From NCBI RefSeq assembly GCF_004681975.1, contig NZ_SMLK01000007.1, positions 62,001 through 126,000 on the forward strand: DNA of 64,000 bases, written 5' to 3'. Under the pieces are notes generated by a model. It ran no database searches. It was not told the DNA's origin and was given only the letters and a program-made list of their open reading frames with translations. Positions 8,620 to 19,869 of this stretch are shown here, piece by piece. A program made the translations under genes and the position numbers. Source of the stretch: Ramlibacter humi (lineage in GTDB: Bacteria > Pseudomonadota > Gammaproteobacteria > Burkholderiales > Burkholderiaceae_C). Positions within the stretch are counted from its first letter, which is position 1. The number at the start of each line of letters is the position of its first letter.

Positions 8620-9402
8620 TCAAATGCCGAAGCCGTCGTCGGCGCCGATGATGGAGCCGTTGACGAAGTGGCTTTCGCTGCTGGCCAGCAGCACGATCAG
8701 CGCGTCCAGGTCCTCGGGCTTGCCCACGCGCTTGCGCGGCAGCATCTGGATGAGCTTCTGGCCCTGCTCGGTGGACCAGTGGTGGTGGTTGATCTCGGTG
8801 TCGATGTAGCCGGGGCAGATGGCGTTGACGTTGATCTCGAAGCGGCCCCACTCCAGCGCCATGGCGCGCGTCATGTGGATGACCGCCGCCTTGCTCATGG
8901 CGTACACGCCGATCTGCGGCAGCGCGCGAATGCCAGCCATCGAAGCCACGTTGATGATGCGCCCGCCGGTGAAGGTGCCCGGCGCCGAGCCGCGGGCGCG
9001 CGCCAGCATGCGCTTGCCCACTTCCTGCGCGACGAAGAAGGCGCCGCGGGTGTTGGTGTCGAAGACGTAGTCGTAGTCTTCCTCGGTCACGTCCTGGATG
9101 CGCTGGGTGGTGCTGACGCCCGAGTTGTTCACCAGGATGTCGATGGAGCCCACTTCGGTCTCCGCGTGCGCCACGGCCGCCTTGATGCTGCCCACGTCGG
9201 TGACGTCCATGCCCACCACGTGCGCGTCGCCGCCCTCGCCTTCGATCTGGGCCCGCAGGTCCTTCAGCTTCTCGATGCGGCGCGCGGCCAGCACGACGGC
9301 GGCGCCGGCGCGCGACAGCGTGCGCGCGAACTGGGCGCCGAGGCCGCTGGATGCGCCGGTCACGAAAGCGACGCGGCCCGAAAGGTCGATGCTGTAGCTC
9401 AC
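8620..9402 (-). CDS. Short-chain dehydrogenase/reductase (SDR)
   Basis: A 260-residue classical SDR. The N-terminal Rossmann motif is TGASSGLGAQ near residue 15, followed by the NNSG variant of the NNAG motif near residue 91. The catalytic Ser lies in INVASMAG and the catalytic Tyr/Lys pair in YAMSKAAV. The C-terminus (IIGADDGFGI) is typical of beta-ketoacyl-ACP reductase or 3-hydroxyacyl-type enzymes. NAD(P)-dependent oxidation of a hydroxyl substrate is expected; the substrate is unknown. It is first in the minus-strand group with the transporter and thioesterase, which suggests acyl-CoA-linked metabolism. Confidence 0.9.
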   Translation of the reverse strand: MSYSIDLSGRVAFVTGASSGLGAQFARTLSRAGAAVVLAARRIEKLKDLRAQIEGEGGDAHVVGMDVTDVGSIKAAVAHAETEVGSIDILVNNSGVSTTQRIQDVTEEDYDYVFDTNTRGAFFVAQEVGKRMLARARGSAPGTFTGGRIINVASMAGIRALPQIGVYAMSKAAVIHMTRAMALEWGRFEINVNAICPGYIDTEINHHHWSTEQGQKLIQMLPRKRVGKPEDLDALIVLLASSESHFVNGSIIGADDGFGI

Positions 9403-9531
9403 CTGAGTCTCCTGCCTAAAAGCTGCGTGAGTCGCCGGAAGGCCATCTGCCGCGCAACGCGGCCACTAGAATCCTTGCGCCCCTGGACGCCGCCGCGGTG
9501 GCGGCGCCGGAAGCGGCAGTTTATCCAGCCC

Positions 9532-11208
9532 ATGACGCCAGAAGAGATCCTCGCCCAGTACGGTCCCCGCGAAGCCATGGAGTACGACGTGGTCGTCGTC
9601 GGCGGCGGGCCCGCAGGCCTTTCCACCGCCATCCGGCTGAAGCAGCTGGCGGCGGAAAAAGGCAACGAAGTGTCCGTGGTCGTGCTCGAGAAAGGCAGCG
9701 AGCCGGGCGCGCACATCCTCTCGGGCGCCGTGATGGACCCGCGCGCGCTGGGCGAACTCATCCCCGACTGGAAGGCCAAGGGCGCGCCGCTCAACCAGCC
9801 GGTGACCGAAGACGCGATGATCTTCCTGTCGGAACACGGCGGCGTGCGCGTGCCCAACTTCGCGCTGCCCTGGATCTTCCGGAACCACGGCAACTACATC
9901 GTCAGCCTGGCCAACGTCACGCGCTGGCTGGCACAGCAGGCCGAAGCGCTGGGCGTGGAGATCTTCCCGGGCTTCCCGGCCGCCGAGGTGCTCTACAACG
10001 ACGACGGTTCGGTCAAGGGCGTGGCCACGGCCAACATGGGCGTCGGCAAGGACGGCCAGCCCACCGAAAACTTCCAGCTGGGCATGGAGCTGCATGCCAG
10101 GTACACGATCTTCGCCGAAGGCTGCCGCGGCCACCTGGGCAAGCAGCTCATCGCGCGCTTCAAGCTCGACGAGGGACGCGATCCGCAGGCTTACGGCATC
10201 GGCATCAAGGAGCTGTGGGAAGTCGAGCCCTCGCGCCACCAGCCGGGCCTGGTGGTGCACACCGCGGGCTGGCCGCTGCCGAACGACACGTACGGCGGCG
10301 CGTTCCTGTACCACATGGAAAACAACCAGGTGGCGCTGGGCTACGTGGTGGGCCTGGACTACGCCAACCCCTACCTCAGCCCGTTCGAGGAGCTGCAGCG
10401 CTGGAAGACGCACCCGCGCATCCGCTGGTACTTGGAAGGCGCCAAGCGCCTGGGCTACGGCGCGCGCGCCATCACCGCGGGCGGGCTGCTGTCGCTGCCC
10501 AGGCAGGTGTTCCCGGGCGGCGCGCTGGTGGGCGACGACGCGGGCTACCTGAACGCCGCGCGCATCAAGGGCAGCCACGCCGCCATCAAGACCGGCATGC
10601 TGGCCGCCGAAGCCGCTTTCGCCGCGCTGGGCGAAGGCCGCTCGCATGACGAACTGAAGGCGTACCCGGAAGCCTTCGAGAAAAGCTGGCTGCACGAAGA
10701 GCTCAACCGCACGCGCAACTTCAAGGCCTGGTTCAAGAAGGGCCTGTGGACGGCCACCATCGCCAACGGCATCGAGCACAAGCTGCTGGGCGGCCACGTG
10801 CCGTGGACCCTGCACCGCGACAAGCCCGACTACGCGTGCCTGAAGCCGGCCGCGCAGTTCAAGCCCATCGTGTACCCGAAGCCGGATGGCAAGCTCACGT
10901 TCGACCGGCTGTCGTCGGTGTTCATCTCCAACACCAACCACGAAGAGAACCAGCCGGCGCACCTGACGCTGAAGGATCCCACGGTGCCGGTGAACATCAA
11001 CCTGCACAAGTACGCGGGGCCGGAAGCGCGCTATTGCCCGGCGGGCGTGTACGAGTTCGTGAAGGACGAAGGCACCGGCAACGAGCGCCTTCAGATCAAC
11101 GCGCAGAACTGCGTGCACTGCAAGACCTGCGACATCAAGGACCCCACGCAGAACATCGTGTGGGTGGTGCCGGAAGGCGGCGGCGGGCCGAACTACACGA
11201 ACATGTAG
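9532..11208 (+). CDS. Electron transfer flavoprotein-ubiquinone oxidoreductase
   Basis: A 558-residue inner-membrane-associated FAD/[4Fe-4S] enzyme that moves electrons from reduced ETF, fed by acyl-CoA and related dehydrogenases, to ubiquinone. The N-terminal dinucleotide-binding motif is VVVVGGGPAGLSTAIRL near residue 20. The C-terminal domain has the iron-sulfur cysteines in YCPAGVYEFV and NCVHCKTCDIKDPTQN, and the conserved end GGGGPNYTNM. The start at ATG 9532 (MTPEEILAQYGPREAMEYDV) fits family length; the frame is open further upstream but that part covers non-coding sequence. It is a single gene, divergent from the SDR group. Confidence 0.96.
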   Translation: MTPEEILAQYGPREAMEYDVVVVGGGPAGLSTAIRLKQLAAEKGNEVSVVVLEKGSEPGAHILSGAVMDPRALGELIPDWKAKGAPLNQPVTEDAMIFLSEHGGVRVPNFALPWIFRNHGNYIVSLANVTRWLAQQAEALGVEIFPGFPAAEVLYNDDGSVKGVATANMGVGKDGQPTENFQLGMELHARYTIFAEGCRGHLGKQLIARFKLDEGRDPQAYGIGIKELWEVEPSRHQPGLVVHTAGWPLPNDTYGGAFLYHMENNQVALGYVVGLDYANPYLSPFEELQRWKTHPRIRWYLEGAKRLGYGARAITAGGLLSLPRQVFPGGALVGDDAGYLNAARIKGSHAAIKTGMLAAEAAFAALGEGRSHDELKAYPEAFEKSWLHEELNRTRNFKAWFKKGLWTATIANGIEHKLLGGHVPWTLHRDKPDYACLKPAAQFKPIVYPKPDGKLTFDRLSSVFISNTNHEENQPAHLTLKDPTVPVNINLHKYAGPEARYCPAGVYEFVKDEGTGNERLQINAQNCVHCKTCDIKDPTQNIVWVVPEGGGGPNYTNM

Positions 11209-11214
11209 GAAGCG

Positions 11215-11235
11215 CGGGGGTACGTGTTACCCCCG
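11215..11235. terminator. Hairpin after the ETF-QO gene
   Basis: A perfect 8-bp GC-rich stem (CGGGGGTA at 11215-11222 with TACCCCCG at 11228-11235) and a 5-base loop start six bases after the stop codon. The position suits a transcription terminator; there is no T tract, so Rho-independent function is uncertain. Confidence 0.5.
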
Positions 11236-11302
11236 TAGCGAAAACCCGCACCGCGCCCCATCCTTGCGCCTTCCGCAAAAAGGCATCGCAAGGAGACACG
11301 GC

Positions 11303-12274
11303 GTGAAACTAAATCGATTGTTTGCAGCTCTGGCCATGGGACTGGCCGTGAGCGGCGCGGCGCTGGCGCAGACCACCATGCGCATCAGCATTTCCACGGC
11401 GCAGAACTCGCACCAGGGCGTCGCCATCGACACCTTCGCGAAGGAAGTCGAGAAGCGCACCGGCGGCCGCTACAAGGTACAGACCTTCTACAACGGTGCA
11501 CTGGGCGGCGAGCGTGAGTCCATCGAGGCCGTGCAGCTGGGCACGCAGGAACTGACCTTCTCCTCCACCGGCCCGATCCCCAATTTCGTGCCCGAGACCA
11601 AGGTGCTGGACGTGCCCTTCCTGTTCCGCGACAAGGCGCACGCCCGCGCGGTGCTGGACGGCCCCATCGGCCAGGACATGCTGACCAAGTTCGACGCCAA
11701 GGGCTTCAAGGCGCTGGCGTGGGCGGAAAACGGCTTCCGCCACATGACCAACAGCAAGCGCGACGTGAAGGCGCCCGAGGACCTCAAGGGCCTGAAGATG
11801 CGCACGATGGAAAACCCCGTGCACATCGCCGCCTACAAGGGCTTCGGCATCATCACCACGCCGATGGCCTTCCCGGAAGTGTTCACCGCCCTGCAGCAGG
11901 GCACGGTGGACGGCCAGGAGAACCCGCTGTCGGTCATCATCTCCGCCAAGTTCGACCAGGTGCAGAAGCACCTGACGCTGACCGGCCACGTGTACTCGCC
12001 CTGCATCTTCCTGATGAACAAGGCGGCGTTCGACAAGCTCAGCGCGGCCGACAAGCAGGCTTTCATCGAAGCGGCCAAGGAAGGCACCAAGGCCAACCGC
12101 GCGCGCGTGGACGAGGACGACGCCAAGGGCGTGGCCGACCTGCGCGCCAAGGGCATGACCGTGATCGACAACGTGGACAAGGCGAAGTTCGTGCAGGCGC
12201 TGGCCCCGGTCAACGCCGAGTTCGAGAAGCAGTTCGGCAAGGCCACGCTGGACAAGATCCGCGCCGTCAAGTGA
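11303..12274 (+). CDS. TRAP transporter substrate-binding protein (DctP family)
   Basis: A 323-residue periplasmic binding protein starting at GTG 11303, supported by AAGGAGA eight bases upstream; an ATG 39 bases earlier lacks such a site. The signal peptide KLNRLFAALAMGLAVSGAAL ends at ALAQ. The DctP fold is shown by the GGRYKVQTFYNGALGGERES region, the carboxylate-binding arginine segment LKGLKMRTMENPVH near residue 160, and FTALQQGTVDGQENP near residue 200. It captures an organic acid for the two downstream membrane subunits. The ligand is unknown. Confidence 0.93.
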   Translation: MKLNRLFAALAMGLAVSGAALAQTTMRISISTAQNSHQGVAIDTFAKEVEKRTGGRYKVQTFYNGALGGERESIEAVQLGTQELTFSSTGPIPNFVPETKVLDVPFLFRDKAHARAVLDGPIGQDMLTKFDAKGFKALAWAENGFRHMTNSKRDVKAPEDLKGLKMRTMENPVHIAAYKGFGIITTPMAFPEVFTALQQGTVDGQENPLSVIISAKFDQVQKHLTLTGHVYSPCIFLMNKAAFDKLSAADKQAFIEAAKEGTKANRARVDEDDAKGVADLRAKGMTVIDNVDKAKFVQALAPVNAEFEKQFGKATLDKIRAVK

Positions 12275-12280
12275 CGCGGC

Positions 12281-12302
12281 GGGCCGGGCGCAAGCCCGGC
12301 CC
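12281..12302 (+). terminator. Hairpin between dctP-like and dctQ-like genes
   Basis: A perfect 9-bp stem GGGCCGGGC/GCCCGGCCC closed by a GCAA tetraloop lies six bases after the binding-protein stop, followed by a pyrimidine-rich run (TTCCTTCTCCC). It probably acts as a partial terminator or 3' stabiliser, giving more binding protein than membrane subunits, as seen in many binding-protein operons. Confidence 0.65.
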
Positions 12303-12361
12303 TTCCTTCTCCCGAAGCCCGCCGCCAGAGCGGGCCTCTCCCGACCGAGCGAGGGCCTCCC

Positions 12362-12856
12362 TTGAAAGACCAGTTCCTGCGCCTTGAACGCGCAACCACC
12401 GGCTTCGCCATGGCCGGTGCCTGCCTGATGCTGGTGGCGGCCAGTGTGCTGGGCATGTACCAGATCGTCACGCGCTTCATCCTCGAAACGCCGGCCGAAT
12501 GGACCGAGATCCTGATCCGCCTGTCGCTGATCTGGATGGTGTTCCTGGGCATTCCCACCGCGTTCCGCCAGGGCGCGATGGTCAGCGTGGACGTGCTCTA
12601 TCGCTGGTCGCCGCCGAAATTCCGGCGCGTGCTCGACGCCGTGGTCAGCCTGGCCGCGCTGGCGCTGGTGCTGGTCATCCTGTGGTGGGGCTGGGACTAC
12701 TCGGTGCGCGGCAAGGTGCAGTCGATGGCGGGCCTGGAATCGATCTCGATGTTCTGGGGCTACGTGGCCATGCCCGTGGGGGCGCTCTTCTCGATCTTCG
12801 GCATCGCCGGCAACTACCTGGACCCGCAGCGCCTGGAACTGGAGACCGCGCAATGA
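12362..12856 (+). CDS. TRAP transporter small permease (DctQ family)
   Basis: A 164-residue membrane protein with four hydrophobic segments, the usual size for DctQ. The first usable start is TTG 12362. The family region ETPAEWTEILIRLSLIWMVF and the LGIPTAFRQGAMVSVDVLY segment (residues 60-80) are visible. It forms the membrane complex with the large permease, whose ATG overlaps its TGA by four bases. It is preceded by the binding-protein gene and a stem-loop. Confidence 0.9.
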   Translation: MKDQFLRLERATTGFAMAGACLMLVAASVLGMYQIVTRFILETPAEWTEILIRLSLIWMVFLGIPTAFRQGAMVSVDVLYRWSPPKFRRVLDAVVSLAALALVLVILWWGWDYSVRGKVQSMAGLESISMFWGYVAMPVGALFSIFGIAGNYLDPQRLELETAQ

Positions 12857-14130
12857 CCGCCGCCATGCTCACCACGATGGTGCTGTGCTTCGCGCTCAGC
12901 GTCTCGGTCGCCGTCTCCATCGGCCTGGCTTCGGTCCTGGGCATCCAGGCGGCCAACGCCAACATGCTCATCTCCGCCAAGGAGATGTTCGCGTCGATCA
13001 ACAAATTCCCGCTGGCGGCCATCCCGTTCTTCATCCTGGCGGGCAACCTGATGGAGACGGGCGGCATCTCGCGTCGCCTGGTGGAATTCGCCAAGAGCAT
13101 CGTCGGCGGCGTGCAGGGCGGCCTGCCCATGACCTGCGTGCTGACCTGCATGATCTTCGCGGCGGTGTCGGGCTCGTCGGTGGCCACCACCTTCGCCATC
13201 GGCGCCATCCTGATCCCGGCGCTGATCAAGCACGGCTATCCCACCAACTACGCGGCGGCGCTGCAGGCCACCAGCGCGGAACTGGGCGTGATCATCCCGC
13301 CGTCCATCCCGATGATCCTTTACGGCGTCAGCGCCGAAGTGTCCATCGGCGAGCTGTTCATCGCGGGCTTCGGCCCGGGCCTGCTGATCGGCGGCGCGCT
13401 GATGCTGTTCGTCTGGGTCTACTGCAAGTGGAAGGGCTGGGGCAAGCATGACGGCGAAGGCCGCCTGCCCTTCGGCCGCGCGCTGCTGCAGGCGGGCTGG
13501 GCACTGATGATGCCGGTGATCATCCTGGGCGGCATCTACGGCGGCATCTTCACGCCGACGGAAGCTTCCGCCGTGGCGGTGTTCTACGCGCTGGTGGTCG
13601 GCATGCTGATCTACCGCGAGATCGGCGTGCAGGACCTGTACGCCATCCTGCGCAAGTCGGTCATCTCGTCGGCGGTGATCATGTTCATCATCGCCAACGC
13701 CGGCCTGTTCGCCTTCCTGATCACGCGCGCCGGCGTGCCCGACGCCATCGGCCGCTGGCTGGAATCGGTGCTGCAGAGCCCGGCGATGTTCCTGCTGGGC
13801 GTCAACGCCGCGCTGTTCGTCATCGGCATGTTCATCGAGACCAGCGCTTCCATCATCGTGCTGGCGCCCATCCTGGCGCCGGTGGCCCAGCACTTCGGCA
13901 TCGACCCGGTGCACTTCGGGCTGATCATGGTGGTGAACCTGGCGCTGGGCATGATCACGCCGCCCTTCGGCGTGAACCTGTTCGCCGCCTGCACCGTGGC
14001 GCGCATCTCGCTGGACCGCATCGTCACCCAGCTGGTGCCGTTCGTGCTGGTGGTGCTGGCGTGCCTGATGGTGATCACGTACGTGCCGGGGCTGTCGCTG
14101 GGCTTGCGGGACCTGGTGTACGCGAAGTGA
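12853..14130 (+). CDS. TRAP transporter large permease (DctM family)
   Basis: A 425-residue membrane protein with about 12 hydrophobic segments, the usual size of DctM, the ion-coupled transport subunit. Characteristic stretches are FASINKFPLAAIPFFILAGN near residue 45, the AAVSGSSVATTFAIG loop near residue 100, and GVIIPPSIPMILYGV near residue 150. The ATG at 12853 overlaps the small-permease stop. With dctP- and dctQ-like genes it makes a complete Na+/H+-driven TRAP transporter, probably for an organic acid. Confidence 0.95.
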   Translation: MTAAMLTTMVLCFALSVSVAVSIGLASVLGIQAANANMLISAKEMFASINKFPLAAIPFFILAGNLMETGGISRRLVEFAKSIVGGVQGGLPMTCVLTCMIFAAVSGSSVATTFAIGAILIPALIKHGYPTNYAAALQATSAELGVIIPPSIPMILYGVSAEVSIGELFIAGFGPGLLIGGALMLFVWVYCKWKGWGKHDGEGRLPFGRALLQAGWALMMPVIILGGIYGGIFTPTEASAVAVFYALVVGMLIYREIGVQDLYAILRKSVISSAVIMFIIANAGLFAFLITRAGVPDAIGRWLESVLQSPAMFLLGVNAALFVIGMFIETSASIIVLAPILAPVAQHFGIDPVHFGLIMVVNLALGMITPPFGVNLFAACTVARISLDRIVTQLVPFVLVVLACLMVITYVPGLSLGLRDLVYAK

Positions 14131-14135
14131 GGCGG

Positions 14136-14156
14136 CCCGCGCATACAATGCGCGGG
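14136..14156. other. Perfect inverted repeat between the TRAP operon and gcv leader
   Basis: CCCGCGCAT (14136-14144) and ATGCGCGGG (14148-14156) form a perfect 9-bp stem with a 3-base loop, five bases after the dctM-like stop and just before the glycine riboswitch. It may terminate the TRAP transcript. It also contains TACAAT (14144-14149), which could be a -10 box for the gcv transcript, but no convincing -35 box lies at the right distance. Confidence 0.4.
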
Positions 14157-14159
14157 TTG

Positions 14160-14345
14160 TCAGGAGAGAGCTCTCCCGAGGAGCCGCCGAAGGCGCAGGC
14201 GCACAGCCGAACGCTCAGGCAAAAGGACTGACGGCCACCCGGTTCGCCGGGTGATGCCTGGCTGGAGAGAGGCGCCGCACGGCGCCCACCGAAGGAGCAA
14301 ACCCCGGCGACGGCGGTGAATCTCTCAGGTAAAGCGGACAGCCGG
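14160..14345 (+). promoter_or_regulatory. Tandem glycine riboswitch
   Basis: Two consecutive glycine-aptamer patterns are seen. The first runs from GGAGAG near 14163 through CCGAAGG and GCTCAGGCAAAAGGAC (to about 14227). The second runs from TGGAGAGAGGCG near 14262 through CCGAAGGAGCAAAC to AATCTCTCAGGTAAA near 14333. This order of conserved blocks is the classic double-aptamer glycine riboswitch. It sits about 50 bases before the gcvT start, so glycine should switch on the cleavage system genes downstream. Known class; the call is from conserved sequence blocks without a computed fold. Confidence 0.95.
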
Positions 14346-14393
14346 GGCGCCCATGGTGAATGCCATGGTTCGAGAACGCCCCTGGAGAGCCGC

Positions 14394-15527
14394 TTGTCCG
14401 CCACCGCCACGCCCGAGCTTCTACTCACGCCGCTGCACGCGCTCCATCTCGAGCTCGGCGGCCGCATGGTGCCCTTCGCGGGCTATTCGCTGCCGGTGCA
14501 GTACCCTGCCGGCCTGATCGCCGAGCACAAGCACACGCGCGAAGCCGCCGGCCTGTTCGACATCTCGCACATGGGCCAGCTGCGGCTGGAAGGCGCCGAT
14601 GCCGCCACGGCTTTCGAGACGCTGGTGCCCGCCGACATCGTCGGCCTGGGCCGCGGCAAGCAGCGCTACGGCCTGCTGATGACCGAAGAAGGCACCATCG
14701 TCGATGACCTCATGATCGTCAACCGCGGCGACGACCTGTTCGTCATCGTCAACGGTGCCTGCAAGGCGGTCGACCTGGCGCTGATCGAAAAGAGCATCGG
14801 CTCGCGCTGCAAGGTGATCAACATGCCCGAGCGCGCGCTGCTGGCGCTGCAGGGCCCGAAGGCGGTCGATGCATTCAAGCGCCTGGTGCCTGGCGTGGAG
14901 AAGCTGGTGTTCATGACCGGCGAAAGCTTCGCCTGGGAAGGCGGCGAACTGCACGTCACGCGCAGCGGCTACACCGGTGAAGACGGCTACGAAATCTCCG
15001 TCGACGGCTCGCAAGCCGAAGCGCTGGCCCGCGCGCTGCTGGCGCAACCCGAGGTGAAGCCCATCGGCCTGGGCGCTCGCAATTCGCTGCGGCTGGAAGC
15101 GGGCCTGTGCCTGTACGGCAACGACATCGACACGACCACCACGCCCACCGAAGCGGCGCTGAACTGGTCCATCCAGAAGGTGCGCCGCACGGGCGGCGAG
15201 CGCGCGGGCGGTTTCCCCGGCGCGGACAAGGTGCTGGGCCAGATCGACGGCAAGGTGCCGGTGGCCCGCAAGCGCGTGGGCCTGGTCGGGCTGGAACGCG
15301 TGCCCGTGCGAGAGCACACCGAACTGCAGGACGCGGCCGGCCGGAAAGTCGGTGAAGTCACCAGCGGCCTGCTGGGCCCCACCATCGACAAGCCCGTCGC
15401 CATGGCTTACGTCGACGCGGCGCATGCCGCCGCCGGCACGCGGCTGAATGCCATGGTTCGCGGCAAGGCCGTGCCCATGGAAGTCGCGCCCATGCCCTTC
15501 GTGCCGCAGCGGTACTACCGCGGCTGA
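14394..15527 (+). CDS. gcvT: Aminomethyltransferase, glycine cleavage system T protein
   Basis: A 377-residue folate-dependent T protein that releases ammonia from the aminomethyl-lipoyl H protein and forms 5,10-methylenetetrahydrofolate. The start is taken as TTG 14394, preceded by GGAGAG at 14384-14389; the frame is open into the riboswitch, so earlier starts are not credible. Family motifs are LGGRMVPFAGYSLPVQYPAG, FDISHMGQLRLEG, SGYTGEDGYEI near residue 195, and GLGARNSLRLEAGLCLYGND near residue 225. It is first in gcvTHP under the glycine riboswitch. Confidence 0.95.
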   Translation: MSATATPELLLTPLHALHLELGGRMVPFAGYSLPVQYPAGLIAEHKHTREAAGLFDISHMGQLRLEGADAATAFETLVPADIVGLGRGKQRYGLLMTEEGTIVDDLMIVNRGDDLFVIVNGACKAVDLALIEKSIGSRCKVINMPERALLALQGPKAVDAFKRLVPGVEKLVFMTGESFAWEGGELHVTRSGYTGEDGYEISVDGSQAEALARALLAQPEVKPIGLGARNSLRLEAGLCLYGNDIDTTTTPTEAALNWSIQKVRRTGGERAGGFPGADKVLGQIDGKVPVARKRVGLVGLERVPVREHTELQDAAGRKVGEVTSGLLGPTIDKPVAMAYVDAAHAAAGTRLNAMVRGKAVPMEVAPMPFVPQRYYRG

Positions 15528-15565
15528 AGCCCCAATAATCAACCGAGGACAACAGGAGAAGCGCC

Positions 15566-15937
15566 ATGACCGTCAAGTACACCCAGGAACACGAATGGAT
15601 CCGCACCGAGGGTGCCGCCGCCACCGTGGGCATCACCGTCCACGCGCAGGACGCGCTGGGCGACGTGGTCTATGTCGACCTGCCGGAAGTCGGCAAGACC
15701 TACGCCAAGGGCGAAGTCGCCGGCGTCGTCGAATCGGTGAAGGCCGCGGCCGACGTGTACATGCCACTGGACGGCGAAGTGACCGAGGTGAACGAGGCGC
15801 TGCGCGCCGACCCCTCGCTGGCCAACAGCGACCCGCTGGGCCAGGGCTGGTTCTTCAGGGTGAAGGTGGCCGACGCGTCGCAGCTCGAAGGGCTGATGGA
15901 CGAGACGGCTTACGGCGAGTTCGCGAAGAACGCCTGA
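15566..15937 (+). CDS. gcvH: Glycine cleavage system H protein
   Basis: A 123-residue lipoyl carrier protein that shuttles the aminomethyl intermediate between P, T and L proteins. The lipoylation site is Lys59 in [14 protein letters not shown], and the N-terminal [13 protein letters not shown] is typical. A GGAGAAGCGCC ribosome binding region precedes ATG 15566. It lies 38 bases after gcvT and about 120 bases before gcvP, with a long palindromic repeat in that last gap. Confidence 0.96.
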   Translation: MTVKYTQEHEWIRTEGAAATVGITVHAQDALGDVVYVDLPEVGKTYAKGEVAGVVESVKAAADVYMPLDGEVTEVNEALRADPSLANSDPLGQGWFFRVKVADASQLEGLMDETAYGEFAKNA

Positions 15938-15943
15938 TTCAAC

Positions 15944-16041
15944 TGTCATGCCGGGCTTGACCCGGCATCCATCTCCGGACGCTTGCATCCGTGCGGGCGC
16001 GAGCAGCCGGAGATGGATTGCGGGTCGAGCCCGCAATGACA
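15944..16041. repeat. Long palindromic intergenic repeat (REPIN-like) between gcvH and gcvP
   Basis: Two inverted arms of about 35 bases (15944-15978 and 16007-16041) pair with few mismatches around a 28-base centre. Each arm is itself a hairpin: ATGCCGGG/CCCGGCAT in the first and ATTGCGGG/CCCGCAAT in the second. The layout matches doublet REP elements (REPINs). It lies inside the gcv operon, 18 bases before gcvP, and could affect mRNA stability or the relative amount of P protein. Confidence 0.8.
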
Positions 16042-16058
16042 ACCTTCGAGGAGTCCCC

Positions 16059-18959
<2,901 letters not shown>

Positions 18960-19050
18960 GTCCGGTCCGTCTCTTTCGTATCGAAGGCCGTGCGGCGCGC
19001 CAGGCGGTGCCCGGCTTGGCGCGTGGAACGGTGTGCGGGGTTCCCCAATG

Positions 19051-19140
19051 GCGTCATTCCCGCGAAGGCGGGAATCCATGGCGTCCGCATTCAACGGCTG
19101 TAGTGGAAGCCATGGATTCCCGCCTTCGCGGGAATGACGC
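19051..19140. repeat. Palindromic repeat, copy 1 (32-bp perfect arms)
   Basis: Two perfect 32-bp inverted arms (19051-19082 and 19109-19140) flank a 26-base centre. Each arm holds an internal hairpin (ATTCCCGC GAAG GCGGGAAT in arm 1). A second copy with the same arm and spacer lengths lies at 42794-42883. It sits between gcvP and the convergent plsY gene, where it could terminate both. Confidence 0.85.
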
Positions 19141-19207
19141 CGTTGAGGGGTCGCGCGCTGTAGGTGGAATGCTTCTTCGAACCCGCACACTGGTCCCAGC
19201 GCGGCGG

Positions 19208-19840
19208 CTAAACCCGCTTCTTCTTCCCGAGCCGAGACTCCGTCCCCGCCAGCAGCCGCTTGATGTTCTCCCGATGCCGCCACACCAGCAGCGCGGCCAT
19301 CGCGAACAGCGCCATCACCACCTCCGCCTCCGCATACCACTGGATCCCGGAACCCAGCAGGAAATACACAGGCGCGAACACCGCAGACACCAGCGAGGCA
19401 AGAGACGAATACCGGAAGAAGAACGCGATGATCAGCCACGTCAGCCCGGTCGCGATGCCCAGCAGCCAATGGATGCCGAACACCGCCCCGATGAACGTCG
19501 CGACGCCCTTCCCGCCCCGGAACCGGAAGAAGACCGGATAGAGGTGCCCGAGGAACGCCCCCAAAGCCACCATCGCCACCGTCCCATCCTCCAGCCCGAA
19601 ACGCTTGCCATAGAGACGCACCAGCAGCACCGGCACCAACCCCTTGCACGCATCGAGCAACAGCGTGACGAGCGCGGCCGCCTTGCTGCCCGAACGCAGC
19701 ACGTTGGTCGCGCCGGGGTTCTTGCTGCCGAAAGTGCGCGGGTCCGACAGCCCCATCGCGCGGCTGACAATGACGGCGAAGGCCAGCGAGCCGACCAGGT
19801 AGGCCGCGATCGCGGCCAGCACGGGATACAAGGCGTCCAT
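19208..19840 (-). CDS. plsY: Glycerol-3-phosphate acyltransferase PlsY
   Basis: A 210-residue inner-membrane acyltransferase that transfers an acyl group from acyl-phosphate to glycerol-3-phosphate, the first step in phospholipid synthesis in the PlsX/PlsY pathway. ATG 19840 gives MDALYPVLAAIAAYLVGSLA. Conserved loops are SKNPGATNVLRSGSKAAAL near residue 40, GHLYPVFFRFRGGKGVATF near residue 100, and the C-terminal RHRENIKRLLAGTE. About five or six membrane segments are visible. The basic tail GKKKRV is normal. It lies 29 bases downstream of the ybaK-like gene on the same strand. Confidence 0.95.
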   Translation of the reverse strand: MDALYPVLAAIAAYLVGSLAFAVIVSRAMGLSDPRTFGSKNPGATNVLRSGSKAAALVTLLLDACKGLVPVLLVRLYGKRFGLEDGTVAMVALGAFLGHLYPVFFRFRGGKGVATFIGAVFGIHWLLGIATGLTWLIIAFFFRYSSLASLVSAVFAPVYFLLGSGIQWYAEAEVVMALFAMAALLVWRHRENIKRLLAGTESRLGKKKRV

Positions 19841-19869
19841 GGCCGGCGATTTTGCCAGCCACCGATGGG

